A DNA stretch of 57,640 nt, taken from contig JAEZOB010000041.1 in assembly GCA_023414355.1 (NCBI GenBank), positions 1 through 57,640 on the forward strand, read 5' to 3'. The DNA comes from Bacillota bacterium (lineage in GTDB: Bacteria; Bacillota; Clostridia; Lachnospirales; Lachnospiraceae). This document shows, piece by piece, positions 1 to 8,665 of the stretch. A program made the translations under genes and the position numbers. The first letter of the stretch is position 1, and every line of letters begins with the position of its first letter. A model generated the notes under the pieces. That model had not been told where the DNA came from and ran no database searches. It saw nothing but the letters and a program-made list of their open reading frames with translations.

Positions 1-212
1 ACCATTACGATATATCATAATGAAAATCTGTTTTTTTGAAGTGCATAGTGACCAATGGTTACCATGTAACCACTCCAAATTTTTTAGAATTTTCAGGGTT
101 GTTTCACTGTTCAATTATCAAGGTTCAGTTTTCCGCAACGCCTTGATTTATAAGGCTTTACGGGCTATTTACTTTTTGCTTTCGAACCGTTGTTGGCGCG
201 TCAGCAAAAAGA
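1..212 (-). other. Probable rRNA operon leader running off the left edge
   Basis: On the minus strand this follows a very strong promoter and contains a phrase (about positions 95-125) reading CCTTGATAATTGAACAGTG, which resembles leaders and spacers of Firmicutes rRNA operons. No convincing protein gene is present. The 109-codon plus-strand frame at 20-349 has no Shine-Dalgarno and low-complexity composition. The inference is that 16S rRNA begins to the left of the window on the minus strand; no mature rRNA sequence is visible here. Confidence 0.45.
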
Positions 213-241
213 AGTATATCACCCTCAGAAGCGAAAGTCAA
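213..241 (-). promoter_or_regulatory. Strong sigma-A promoter, stable-RNA type
   Basis: Minus strand: -35 TTGACT (236-241), 17-base spacer, -10 TATACT (213-218), preceded by an A/T-rich tract (242-265) that could act as an UP element. Near-consensus hexamers with exact 17-base spacing and no following protein gene fit an rRNA or tRNA promoter reading out of the window. The stretch from 266 to about 460 shows nothing else recognisable. Confidence 0.65.
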
Positions 242-591
242 CAACTTTTTATAACTTTTTTCGTGCCATTTTCTTACAGCTGTAGAATGCCTTTGAAACA
301 GGGGCTTTGCAAACATTATTCCAAGATAATTATGTCCCCTTTGCTTTGAAATTATCCATCATGGTTACACAAATATATCAGACGGCGAGGATCAGTATCC
401 GATACTATATCATTGTCTATGGATGAAATTATAGCTACCCAACCGAAGGGGTATTCTCCCAGTCAAACAGCGGAATAGAAAAAAGAAACCCATAACGAAT
501 TCCCTTTGGAGTTCATTATGAGCTTCTTCAAGATAGTTTCGGTCTTTAGAATTACTTTTATCCCTTTTGATTTTATACATTTCATTGATTC

Positions 592-657
592 GTATTTCGA
601 CTTACCGTATTTCGGCTTACTGTATTTCGGCTTACTGTATTTCGGCTTACTGTATTT
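592..657. repeat. 15-bp tandem repeat just downstream of the aldolase gene
   Basis: Four units of GTATTTCGGCTTACT (592-606, 607-621, 622-636, 637-651) plus a partial fifth. The first unit differs at two bases and the others are identical. A minus-strand frame (463-669, TTG start four bases after the aldolase stop) would translate it as repeated K-Y-S-K-P units in a 68-residue basic protein. That frame has no clear ribosome binding site, so I report the repeat and not a gene. Confidence 0.8.
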
Positions 658-671
658 AAGCTGTCGCAAAC

Positions 672-1631
672 CTATTTTTGGAGTAAATGAACCGCAAAAC
701 CACCGAATTCCTGCTCCAGATAGATCGCCACCAGTTTATCGTTCTTATATTTCTTACTTTCTTCATTCATCACGAAGCCCTGCTGCTCCAAATGATAGAT
801 GGCACGATCAATATAGTTGGTCTGTACGGCGATATGACCCAGCTGACCCATATAAGGCGCCTTCATGATCTCAATGCCTGTACCTGTAAAGATTGATGCG
901 TTACCATTATTCTTAGCAAAGCCAAAAGCCTTCACGAAGAGATCTGCTATTGCATTGGCTTCTGTCTCATTGGATGAATTGATACCGACATGACGAATCT
1001 CAAAGCCCAGCATCAGGGCTACCGCTTCTTTTGTCAGGGCTGTAATCTTATCGAATTCCCCTGCCTTCACCATCTCATCGCTAACCATCCAGCTACCGCC
1101 ACAGGCAATGATCTTAGGGAAATCCAAGTAAGAGAGAAGGTTCTTAGTATTGATTCCTCCGGTGGGCATAAATTTCATATTCACATAGGGCGCTGCCATT
1201 GCTTTTATCATAGCAAGACCGCCTGCAGCCTCCGCAGGGAAGAATTTTACGACCTCCAGACCCAGTTCTATGGCTACTTCGATATCACTGGGATTGGAGC
1301 AGCCGGGTGTGATTGGAATCCCCTTCTCCACACAATAACTTACCACTTTGGGATTCAGTCCGGGACTCACGATAAAGGTTGCGCCTGCTGCAACAGCCTG
1401 ATCAACCTGCTCGATCGTTAATACAGTTCCTGCCCCAATCAGCATATCGGGATAAGCCTGTCTCATTAATCTTATGGATTCTTCTGCAGCTGCTGTACGG
1501 AAAGTAACCTCAGCACAGGGAAGTCCGCCCTCCACCAATGCCTTCGCTAACGGAACCGCGTCTTTGGCATCCTCCAATTTTATTACAGGCACAATACCCA
1601 CCTTTTGAAGCTTCATCAACATCTCGTTCAT
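672..1631 (-). CDS. KHG/KDPG aldolase fused to a VOC-like C-terminal domain
   Basis: Class I aldolase cleaving 2-keto-3-deoxy-6-phosphogluconate (and 4-hydroxy-2-oxoglutarate) to pyruvate plus an aldehyde, a cytosolic step of sugar-acid catabolism. Residues 1-212 are the Eda barrel: Glu41 in AEVTFRT, Schiff-base Lys129 in EVVKFFPAE, and the phosphate loop MPTGGI at 155-160. Residues about 213-319 form an added domain resembling the VOC/glyoxalase fold (RHVGINSS, LGHIAVQT, GFAVHLLQ). Plain Eda proteins are about 210 residues, so this is the longer clostridial type. The start has a clear GGAGG seven bases upstream. The neighbouring genes are not sugar-acid genes, so the physiological substrate is not set by context. 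Confidence 0.9.
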   Translation of the reverse strand: MNEMLMKLQKVGIVPVIKLEDAKDAVPLAKALVEGGLPCAEVTFRTAAAEESIRLMRQAYPDMLIGAGTVLTIEQVDQAVAAGATFIVSPGLNPKVVSYCVEKGIPITPGCSNPSDIEVAIELGLEVVKFFPAEAAGGLAMIKAMAAPYVNMKFMPTGGINTKNLLSYLDFPKIIACGGSWMVSDEMVKAGEFDKITALTKEAVALMLGFEIRHVGINSSNETEANAIADLFVKAFGFAKNNGNASIFTGTGIEIMKAPYMGQLGHIAVQTNYIDRAIYHLEQQGFVMNEESKKYKNDKLVAIYLEQEFGGFAVHLLQK

Positions 1632-1677
1632 CTTTATTCCTCCATTCTTGTGTAAACTTATACCTTATGCGATGATG

Positions 1678-2385
1678 CTAAAATATAAATTTTGTTGCTC
1701 CGGTAATAAACCGCAGCAGTATATTGTTATTATAGATAAAGCTTAGAAGCTCACTTTCCCCTATCATTTCCATGATCTTCTGCCCGAAAGACATACTTTG
1801 GAATACCGTCAGCAGGATAAAGAACAACCATACCTCAAATAGTCCCTGTACGCATCCTGCCAGTAATCCCGCTGTTTTGTTCACAGAATGGATCAGCGGC
1901 AGCTTGCTGATGATATCTAATGCCATACAGAGCACCCATAAGAGGGCACTGATGATGAAGAAAGTCAGGATAAAGGACAAGGCATTGATGATAATTCCAG
2001 CCAGATACCTACTGATATACTCCTGGAAGCTGTTCGCCGCCAGCTCCTTTTGTTTTTCCAGAGTATTATTCTCTTTTAGGCTCTGTTTTAGGGACTTCGG
2101 AAGCTTCATTTCGTCAATCAGACTATCCTGCTCCTGATCCACTACCTTCTCTGTAGAAAAAGGCAGCATTTTCTCTATTCGATAGGTTAACCCATCGTAG
2201 AACTTATCATTACTTTTTAGAAAATCCTTCATGACCGGGCTGATCCATATCGTCAGAATAACTGCCAGAATCATTGAAACTAGTGAGAAGATAGTACGAA
2301 TAAACCCGACCTTCATCCCTCGGATTGCATTTCCCAGTATTACAATACAGACAACGATCAGTAACCAATTCATCCATTCTTCCAT
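1678..2385 (-). CDS. CvpA-like membrane protein
   Basis: A 235-residue integral membrane protein with four hydrophobic segments (about 5-22, 28-48, 132-155 and 178-200) and a charged loop between the second and third. The GMKVGFIRTIFSLVSMILAV stretch near the start is typical of CvpA-family proteins, where G-x3-G helices follow a short N-terminal helix. CvpA was named for colicin V production, but homologues are mostly linked to envelope homeostasis and cell-envelope stress; the exact role here is unknown. It lies 46 bases upstream of the aldolase and 125 bases downstream of the DUF5711 gene on the same strand, so cotranscription is possible. The ribosome binding site is weak. Confidence 0.7.
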   Translation of the reverse strand: MEEWMNWLLIVVCIVILGNAIRGMKVGFIRTIFSLVSMILAVILTIWISPVMKDFLKSNDKFYDGLTYRIEKMLPFSTEKVVDQEQDSLIDEMKLPKSLKQSLKENNTLEKQKELAANSFQEYISRYLAGIIINALSFILTFFIISALLWVLCMALDIISKLPLIHSVNKTAGLLAGCVQGLFEVWLFFILLTVFQSMSFGQKIMEMIGESELLSFIYNNNILLRFITGATKFIF

Positions 2386-2510
2386 TCTGCCGGTAACCTT
2401 GATTATAGATTCCGACTCAGTTATTGTTTATTCTCAGTTCCGAGTAGTCAGTCTCAGCTTCCTGCCTCTCTAATTAACAGTCTCGATTGACAAATATGAT
2501 TCGCCCTTCT

Positions 2511-3683
2511 TTATTCCGTAAGCGCTATCTGTGATATCCTTTTGTCGCTGACTAGCAAATATCTGTCCAGATTATTGATCGGGATTAAGGCTGAGATTCC
2601 CGAATCAAAGGTGTAATTGAACTTCACTTTTCCGTTCGGTTTCATGATGATACAGGACATGCCGTCGTTCATAATGATTTCTTCGTCGGTCATCTCAATA
2701 TGGCTGAAGTTAAAATCTATCTTCTTCTCCAGGGTCTTTTTCCCCAGAAGATCATACAAAACCAGTTTATGGGTCCCACCGTCTCCTGCGTCCAATACAA
2801 CACCTGCATTTGCCTTGTTATAAAGAACACTTGTAATCTTCTCCTCAAAATTCTGCTCCAGTACCGGCTTCGGTTGCTCCTTATACTCGAAGATCATGAG
2901 GCCATTATCCTTAAAAGCACAGACCGTGTCATTGTTATTAAAAGCAACCCTCGGAATTACAATTCCTTCGAAGGTATAAGCACCCATAATTCCGTCCGTC
3001 CAGTTTTGACCGACCTCACCGAAATTATAGAAGGTAATGATTCCGACTACCTTACCGCTCTTAATTGACAGGAAATCTGTGATGAGCTTCTGCCCATCCT
3101 CAGAAAGGGCGATATCAATAGGGTATCCATCCTTTAACATGTCGGTAGCCTGATCAACCAAGACAGTACCGTCTTTATCATATAAGGTTACGTGATTTGT
3201 ATTCTCCGATTCCATCAGAACCGCAACTACTCCCTGAGAAGCAATTTTTACTTCAACGATATCATAAACTGTGGTGATATGTCCCGCTCCACCCTTGTCA
3301 TCGTAAATCTCAATCGTCTTTCCGCCCTGATCCGCAATCACTGCGTACTTGCCGCAGGTATCCGCAATCGGCTTATCCATCTGATAAGAACCGTTCCACA
3401 TCTTCTTCCCGTCTTTATCAACAGCCTCCGCACCATCCTTACTGTACCTGATGACCGCACTTTGATAACTGATAAATTCGGTGACGCTGTCTGTAACATG
3501 ATCGGAGGTATTGATTACTTCACAGTTTTTATAATTTTTATTGAAAAGACCGTACAGATAGACAGAACCGCCTATTGCCAGTGCTGTCAATAACGCTAAG
3601 ATCACAATAATCCGTATTCTCTTAACACGCTTCTTTCGGCTTTTATAATCCCTGACCGCCTGTCCATTGTTTTCTTTAGCCAT
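2511..3683 (-). CDS. DUF5711-family membrane-anchored beta-propeller-like protein
   Basis: A 390-residue protein with a basic N-terminus, one membrane segment at about 24-47, and a long extracytoplasmic region of repeated beta-strand blades (for example AVIADQGGKTIEIYD, AVLMESENTNHVTLYDKDG, TVCAFKDNGLMIFEY). The blade pattern, each carrying a short turn such as DKDG, suggests a WD40/PQQ-like propeller. This architecture matches the DUF5711 family of Lachnospiraceae. Function is unknown; an extracytoplasmic scaffold or sensor is a guess. It is followed by the CvpA-like gene on the same strand. Confidence 0.65.
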   Translation of the reverse strand: MAKENNGQAVRDYKSRKKRVKRIRIIVILALLTALAIGGSVYLYGLFNKNYKNCEVINTSDHVTDSVTEFISYQSAVIRYSKDGAEAVDKDGKKMWNGSYQMDKPIADTCGKYAVIADQGGKTIEIYDDKGGAGHITTVYDIVEVKIASQGVVAVLMESENTNHVTLYDKDGTVLVDQATDMLKDGYPIDIALSEDGQKLITDFLSIKSGKVVGIITFYNFGEVGQNWTDGIMGAYTFEGIVIPRVAFNNNDTVCAFKDNGLMIFEYKEQPKPVLEQNFEEKITSVLYNKANAGVVLDAGDGGTHKLVLYDLLGKKTLEKKIDFNFSHIEMTDEEIIMNDGMSCIIMKPNGKVKFNYTFDSGISALIPINNLDRYLLVSDKRISQIALTE

Positions 3684-3844
3684 AACCCGCTCCCACGATT
3701 TTTACTTTAAAGAGATTATACCTCATTTACTATCCATTGGCACCAATTATTTTACTTAAAATATTGAAAATCGGCTCCACAAATGGAACAATGAATTTTC
3801 GTCTCCTTCCGCTTCTATTAATATATAAGAAGTGGGTTACAACA

Positions 3845-3937
3845 AAGAACTGCACTATTTGATCGATGTCGAAAGCTCATTTGCTATGGATTAATCCATA
3901 CTCCTGTTTCTTTCAACCGTCAAATAGTGCAGTTCTT
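3845..3937. repeat. Long inverted repeat at the left border of the island
   Basis: Perfect 18-base arms at 3845-3862 and 3920-3937 (AAGAACTGCACTATTTGA and its complement) are separated by 57 bases. A perfect 16-base palindrome, TATGGATTAATCCATA (3885-3900), sits inside the loop. It occupies the 317-base gap between the DUF5711 gene and the island ATPase. The arms lack a T-run, so it is not an obvious terminator. A small non-autonomous element or a structured RNA are both possible. The rest of the gap shows nothing recognisable. Confidence 0.75.
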
Positions 3938-4000
3938 CCTATCCCAAACAATTTTGATAAAAATGTTAAAAATGTTACTCGCTATCCTAATTTATACCCT

Positions 4001-5080
4001 TTATATAACAAGTGTGATATAGTTTCCGTTCTCCCCGCTCCAACTGTGTTCTTTTGTCAAACCCAGCACCATCTTGACCGACAACTCATCTCTCTGTTGC
4101 GTAAACGGATCGAAGCCTGGACCTCCATAAGAGATTGCCGCCTCGCAGGAGCCATTCAGTTCTGAAACAGCCGCAGAGAATCGTAGAGGAAACACCTCTT
4201 CTCCACGGTGAAGCAAGGTTTGAACGCACAGCTCCTCGAATACCAGCTGCAGATTGTTGATCTGCCGCTGATTAAGCAACTGCTTGCGCCCGAACTCCTC
4301 AATGCCGGTACTGACTTCAATAAAGTCGAAACTGGGTGATTCGATCTCCCGTTCAAAGGTCTTGAGCCGCTTGACGAATGCGCGCGTACGTTCCCGCTTG
4401 GGATAATCGAAGATCTGTTCCGGAGGACCATCCTCATAGATTCCACCTTCATCCATGTAAAAAATGCGGGTGGATACGTCCCGGGCGAACTTCATCTCAT
4501 GGGTGACAATCATCATTGTCAACCCTTCCCGGGCAAGAGAACGAATCACGGCCAGCACCTCTCCCACCATGGTAGGGTCCAGGGCTGAGGTTGGCTCGTC
4601 AAAGAGAATAATCTCCGGCTTCATGGCCAAGGCACGGGCGATCGCCACACGCTGCTTCTGACCACCGGAGAGCTCCTCGGGATAATTAAGCGCTTTCTCT
4701 GCGAGACCTACGGAGGCCAGCAGTCGTATTCCCTCGTCGTACGCTTCCTGCTTAGAAAGCTTCAAAAGATCCACAGGTCCCAGCATGATATTCTCGATCA
4801 CCGTCAGATGGGAAAACAGATTGAAGGACTGGAACACCATGCCCATCTTGCGTCGTACAGCTGAGATATCCACACCCTTTGCAGTGATGATTTCCCCGTC
4901 TACGGTAATTTCTCCGGCAGTAGGTATCTCCAACAGGTTCAGGCATCGCAGCAGTGTTGATTTTCCCGTGCCGGAGGGGCCGATGATGGAGATCACCTCA
5001 CCCTTTTTTATTTCCACATTGACGTCAGAAAAAGGTGTCACATTGGAATATGCTTTTTTCAGATGTTCTATCTTGATCAT
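4001..5080 (-). CDS. Amino-acid ABC transporter ATPase with RsbW-like C-terminal domain
   Basis: Polar amino-acid uptake ATPase (GlnQ/HisP type) with an unusual tail. Residues 1-245: Walker A GPSGTGKST, Q-loop MVFQSFNLF, signature LSGGQKQR, Walker B IILFDEPTSALDP, H-loop VTHEM. GlnQ proteins normally stop near 240-250. Here about 110 more residues follow, with an N-box-like helix (NNLQLVFEELCVQTLL) and a G-box-like loop (YGGPGFDPFTQQ ... VLGLTKEHSW), resembling anti-sigma kinase HATPase_c_2 domains with the key Asn and Asp missing. The start at 5080 was chosen because GGAGG lies eight bases before ATG; the open frame extends to 5161 without signal. It is the last gene of the island cluster, after the permease fusion. 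I infer the tail lets partner-switching proteins regulate uptake. Confidence 0.85.
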   Translation of the reverse strand: MIKIEHLKKAYSNVTPFSDVNVEIKKGEVISIIGPSGTGKSTLLRCLNLLEIPTAGEITVDGEIITAKGVDISAVRRKMGMVFQSFNLFSHLTVIENIMLGPVDLLKLSKQEAYDEGIRLLASVGLAEKALNYPEELSGGQKQRVAIARALAMKPEIILFDEPTSALDPTMVGEVLAVIRSLAREGLTMMIVTHEMKFARDVSTRIFYMDEGGIYEDGPPEQIFDYPKRERTRAFVKRLKTFEREIESPSFDFIEVSTGIEEFGRKQLLNQRQINNLQLVFEELCVQTLLHRGEEVFPLRFSAAVSELNGSCEAAISYGGPGFDPFTQQRDELSVKMVLGLTKEHSWSGENGNYITLVI

Positions 5081-5194
5081 TTCTTCTCTCCTCCGTTCTT
5101 GACCACTGTTACGATCCCGCCATAGTAGCATGACCCCTCGGATTCCGATAGCAGGGAGCAAAGACTAATTGCTTTCTTCATAATATTTGCCCCC

Positions 5195-7540
5195 CTATTT
5201 TAGCTTAACCATACGTTTACGACGCTTGGGGTCCAGGCTGATTTCCAAGCGAGATAGCAGTATAGTCAGGATATTCGCTACCAGGAAGTAAATGACCGCT
5301 GTGGCGATCAGAGGAAAGAAGGCTTCCAGAGTACGGCTGCGGATAATGTCAGATACCTTGGTCAGATCCTGAATGGCGATATAACCTACCACTGAGGTCA
5401 TCTTGACCATGGAAATAAATTCACCCTTGAAGACCGGCAGGAAATGTCTGGCCGCCTGGGGAAAGGTGATCTTCCAAAAAGTCCTGGCCTTAGTAAACCC
5501 AAGAGCATAGGCTGCCTCAAGTTGACCCTTGTCCACCGCATCAATACCGGTACGCATCATCTCAGACACATAGACGCCGAAGTTGAACGCGAAGCCAAGA
5601 ATTGCCACCAGAATGGCCGAAACATCTACCTTGCCAAAGAAAACGTAGTAGAGGATCATCAGCAGCACCACGATGGGTGTGCCCTGGATGAGTCGGATGA
5701 AAGCTGCTGCCGGGAAAGCTGCGATACGCTTTTTGCTACGGCGGAGCATACAGATGCCGAAGCCCATCAAAGATCCCAGGATACCGGAGAAGATGGAGAT
5801 GAGCACCGTGATCTTTAAGCCCTCCAGCACCAGCTTCCATCGGTTTTCTGTGACAAAGGTACGGGTGAAGCTTGCTTTTAAGCCCTCCCAGAAGCTAATC
5901 TTCGGCTGAGCAGTCGAGGTCACTTGGGTATCAGTGACTTTGCGTACTACAAAGTACAACCCACCATCGTAGTAGGGATTGCTCATATCCACTGTTTTCT
6001 TACGCTCGTCGGTTATGGACATGCAGCCCACCGCAGCGTCTGCTTTACCACTTTGCAACATGGGTATCAGACCGGAGAAATCCACACAGATAAATTCCAC
6101 CTTGCGATCCAGGATCTCGCCGATACGCAGCATCATTTCCAAATCATAACCCACCGCTGTGCCATCTGCTCCCATATACCCCATTGGTTCCGTATTGATG
6201 TCATGTGCCACCCGAAGTGTTCCGTTCGCTCCGGGATAATCAAGCTGTGGTAGAACTTTTATGCTGTCGTCAGAGCCGGTCCACTTTTCCTTCATAGTTT
6301 CTAGTGTACCATCTGCCTTGAGCTTCGCGAGGGCGTCATTCACCTGGGCGGTTAACTCGCTGTCCTTTTGCAGGGCGATGCCGTAGTGATCCTCCACAAT
6401 CCGCTCGGGTAAAATGGTGAGGGCTGGATTTTGAGCCACGGACAGTCTAGCCACCGGCTCGTCAGCAGGCACAGCCTCCACCTTGCTATTTTGAAGTGCC
6501 GTCAGCTGGTCTGCGAGGGTGTTGAAGTAGCTGTAGTTCACACTGGGGATCACACTGCCTATCAGAACATCCATGATGGTTCCTGTCTGGCAGGAGACGA
6601 CTTTGCCCGAGAGCTGACTGAGGGCAGTATACTGTGCAACAGCAGTGTCAATCACAGCTTCTCCTCGGCTTACCAGTACCTGGGGATTGTCAAAGTAGCT
6701 CTGAGTGAAATCTACCAGCTTCTGTCGTTCCTCCGTAGCATTGATATCAGAGATAGCCAGCTCTACCTTGCCGGACTGTATGGCAGGGAGCAGCGCATCA
6801 AAATCCATGGTGGAGAGTTCTACCGTCATGTTCAGTTCCTTGGCGATGAGCTGGATAAGCTCAATGTTAATACCTACGGCTTCCCCGTCCTGAACAAAGC
6901 AGATGGGCGGCACATCGGGGGAAATAGCCACTCTCAAAACTCCGTTTGTTCCAGTAGCCTGCTCGATTTCCTTGGTACGATAATAATCAGGGCCTTCCAA
7001 AGCCCAGCGGCCCATCAGTTCATTCAGAGTGCCATCCGCCTTAAATTTGGTAAGAACAGCATCAACCTTATCCTTCAGCTCTGAATTTTGTTTGGATACA
7101 GCAATAAAGCACGCCTCGTCAACAAGACCGTCTTCAATAATATGTAATTCACTGTCCTGTTTCATCATATAGCCGGCGGTAGAGCGGGCGGTCATCACAT
7201 AATCCAGCTTACCACTCTGAAGTGCCAGCATGGCATCTGCCGCGGAGGGAAATATAGAGAGCTTAGCACTTGGATACTGATTCGAGAGATAATCCTGTGC
7301 TATGATACTGGTGATACCGATACGAGCGGATTCCACCGGAACGTGCTTACTTTCGGGTGTCTGCTGTGTTTCATTGTCTACCGGGGGCACTTCAGCCTCT
7401 GATGTGTCCTCGTCCTTCATCTGCGAGGCTTCAGTAGCATCCGGCTTCGCCTTACCGCTACAGCCTGCCAACTCAGCAATGAAGAATAGACTGATTACCA
7501 CCAGTGCCATTAGTAAATGGTTCGAGTGCTTCTTTTTCAT
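5195..7540 (-). CDS. Multi-lobe solute-binding protein fused to amino-acid ABC permease
   Basis: A 781-residue lipoprotein (lipobox LAGC, acylated Cys27) combining periplasmic-type binding modules and the membrane permease in one chain. Residues about 70-195 look like the second half of an SBP_bac_3 domain, 205-425 like a complete one (LRVAISPDVPP to LKADGTLETMKEKW), and 440-545 like only the first half (LRVAHDINTEP ... ITDERKKTVDMSNPYYD). Residues 560-775 are a HisM-type permease with its EAA loop (GQLEAAYALGFTKARTF). Fusions of one or two binding domains to such permeases are known in Firmicutes. The half-whole-half arrangement suggests an internal duplication or a permuted pair. It pairs with the ATPase 115 bases downstream for uptake of polar amino acids. 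Confidence 0.88.
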   Translation of the reverse strand: MKKKHSNHLLMALVVISLFFIAELAGCSGKAKPDATEASQMKDEDTSEAEVPPVDNETQQTPESKHVPVESARIGITSIIAQDYLSNQYPSAKLSIFPSAADAMLALQSGKLDYVMTARSTAGYMMKQDSELHIIEDGLVDEACFIAVSKQNSELKDKVDAVLTKFKADGTLNELMGRWALEGPDYYRTKEIEQATGTNGVLRVAISPDVPPICFVQDGEAVGINIELIQLIAKELNMTVELSTMDFDALLPAIQSGKVELAISDINATEERQKLVDFTQSYFDNPQVLVSRGEAVIDTAVAQYTALSQLSGKVVSCQTGTIMDVLIGSVIPSVNYSYFNTLADQLTALQNSKVEAVPADEPVARLSVAQNPALTILPERIVEDHYGIALQKDSELTAQVNDALAKLKADGTLETMKEKWTGSDDSIKVLPQLDYPGANGTLRVAHDINTEPMGYMGADGTAVGYDLEMMLRIGEILDRKVEFICVDFSGLIPMLQSGKADAAVGCMSITDERKKTVDMSNPYYDGGLYFVVRKVTDTQVTSTAQPKISFWEGLKASFTRTFVTENRWKLVLEGLKITVLISIFSGILGSLMGFGICMLRRSKKRIAAFPAAAFIRLIQGTPIVVLLMILYYVFFGKVDVSAILVAILGFAFNFGVYVSEMMRTGIDAVDKGQLEAAYALGFTKARTFWKITFPQAARHFLPVFKGEFISMVKMTSVVGYIAIQDLTKVSDIIRSRTLEAFFPLIATAVIYFLVANILTILLSRLEISLDPKRRKRMVKLK

Positions 7541-7667
7541 AATGCCTCCTGTTATTTATAATTCGATTTTTACAATATTTCGTCCACCCTCATATCGGCA
7601 GTAGCCATGAACCACCTTCGGTGAGTGTCTTATAAAAAATACTCCGTAAGCTTTCATTCTCCTGCTT

Positions 7668-8633
7668 TTATTTTTTAGGTAGACAATAGAGCGTCAAATT
7701 GCTCTGAACAGGTTCGGATTTTTCGGACAATGGTGTTTTGCCTTCTTTGTCTGAATAGAGTGCATAGCCATCGTCACAGATCCAGCCGAAGGACTCGCCC
7801 TTGGGGATTGCCGCAATCCGTGAACCACCATCTTCCATTTGAATGGTCACTGTAACCTTCTTAGCGTCTAAATAGCTTTGTACCGCGTCCGTGTAAGTAA
7901 CCTCCTGGTCGTAGAGCAGCACGCCGGAGGCGATCATGGACTCAGTGCCATCGGGGCGGCGTAGACTAAAGTCAATAGACAACACACGGAAATCATCGGC
8001 GGCGAAGGTGGTAGTGGTAACCATCTTGTCCTCAGTGGTAACCGGCCAGGTATCCGAGAGCGCATCAGCATAGTCTTGGCTGATGTCCGCCTGGGTTTCG
8101 CACACCAGATTGCCATTTACATCAGTGATCTGGGAGGTAAATTTGCTGTCAGCCACCATGAACAGATAGTCACTGACGTTGAAATCCTTCAAAGCAGAGA
8201 GGGTATAGGTGGATTCCCCTTTTTCTCTGGAGAAGGCAAAATAATCGGTTCGATAACCGGTATAGCCGAAATCGTCTTCTGTGGAACAATAATTTCCGTC
8301 TTCGTCCTTAAAATAGGTTACATGCATAGTGTTGCCACCGATGCAGTCCAGTTGGGCGTATGTAACAGTCTTGTATTTCTCCAGCAAATGAGCCGCTTTA
8401 TTGACTTCAACTGCTTTTTCCATGGATAGTGCAGGTGTTTCGGCAGCGGGAGTTAATGCGGATGGTTGAATGGACGCAGAGGTGTCCGAAGAAACAGGTG
8501 TGTCTGCTTCCGCACTACCGGTTACAAGAGCATTGTTTTCTACAGTGCTCTCTGTCTTGCTACCACTGCAGGCGGAAAGGGCCATGCAGAGGATCAGCGC
8601 AGTCAGGGTGATTGCCAATTTCTTTTTCATCAT
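7668..8633 (-). CDS. Lipoprotein of unknown function with InlB-repeat-like C-terminus
   Basis: A 321-residue predicted lipoprotein: basic start, hydrophobic segment ALILCMALS, lipobox ending at the Cys of SACSGS, then a Ser/Thr/Ala-rich linker. The middle region is a beta-rich domain (for example YLFMVADSKFTSQITDVNGNL) similar in style to lipoproteins found beside sensor phosphatases. The last 60 residues (VTVTIQMEDGG to NLTLYCLP) resemble a single InlB B-repeat/Listeria-Bacteroides repeat. AAAGGAGA precedes the ATG at 8633; the open frame extends to 8669 but would overlap the upstream phosphatase stop. It lies between the phosphatase and the transporter fusion, so it may present ligand to the Cache sensor or the transporter. 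That role is inference. Confidence 0.65.
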   Translation of the reverse strand: MMKKKLAITLTALILCMALSACSGSKTESTVENNALVTGSAEADTPVSSDTSASIQPSALTPAAETPALSMEKAVEVNKAAHLLEKYKTVTYAQLDCIGGNTMHVTYFKDEDGNYCSTEDDFGYTGYRTDYFAFSREKGESTYTLSALKDFNVSDYLFMVADSKFTSQITDVNGNLVCETQADISQDYADALSDTWPVTTEDKMVTTTTFAADDFRVLSIDFSLRRPDGTESMIASGVLLYDQEVTYTDAVQSYLDAKKVTVTIQMEDGGSRIAAIPKGESFGWICDDGYALYSDKEGKTPLSEKSEPVQSNLTLYCLPKK

Positions 8634-8665
8634 TGAAAGTTCTCCTTTTGCTGAGTGCTGTATAA

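Noticed and set aside
20..349. 109-codon plus-strand open frame
   Set aside because: No ribosome binding site, low-complexity composition, and it overlaps antisense the strong promoter and leader on the minus strand.
592..657. Possible CRISPR array
   Set aside because: The units are 15 bases and abut directly with no unique spacers; no cas gene is present in the window.
463..669. 68-codon minus-strand frame made of K-Y-S-K-P repeats
   Set aside because: TTG start without a Shine-Dalgarno and content explained by the 15-bp tandem DNA repeat; kept as a repeat and mentioned as a finding, not called as a gene.
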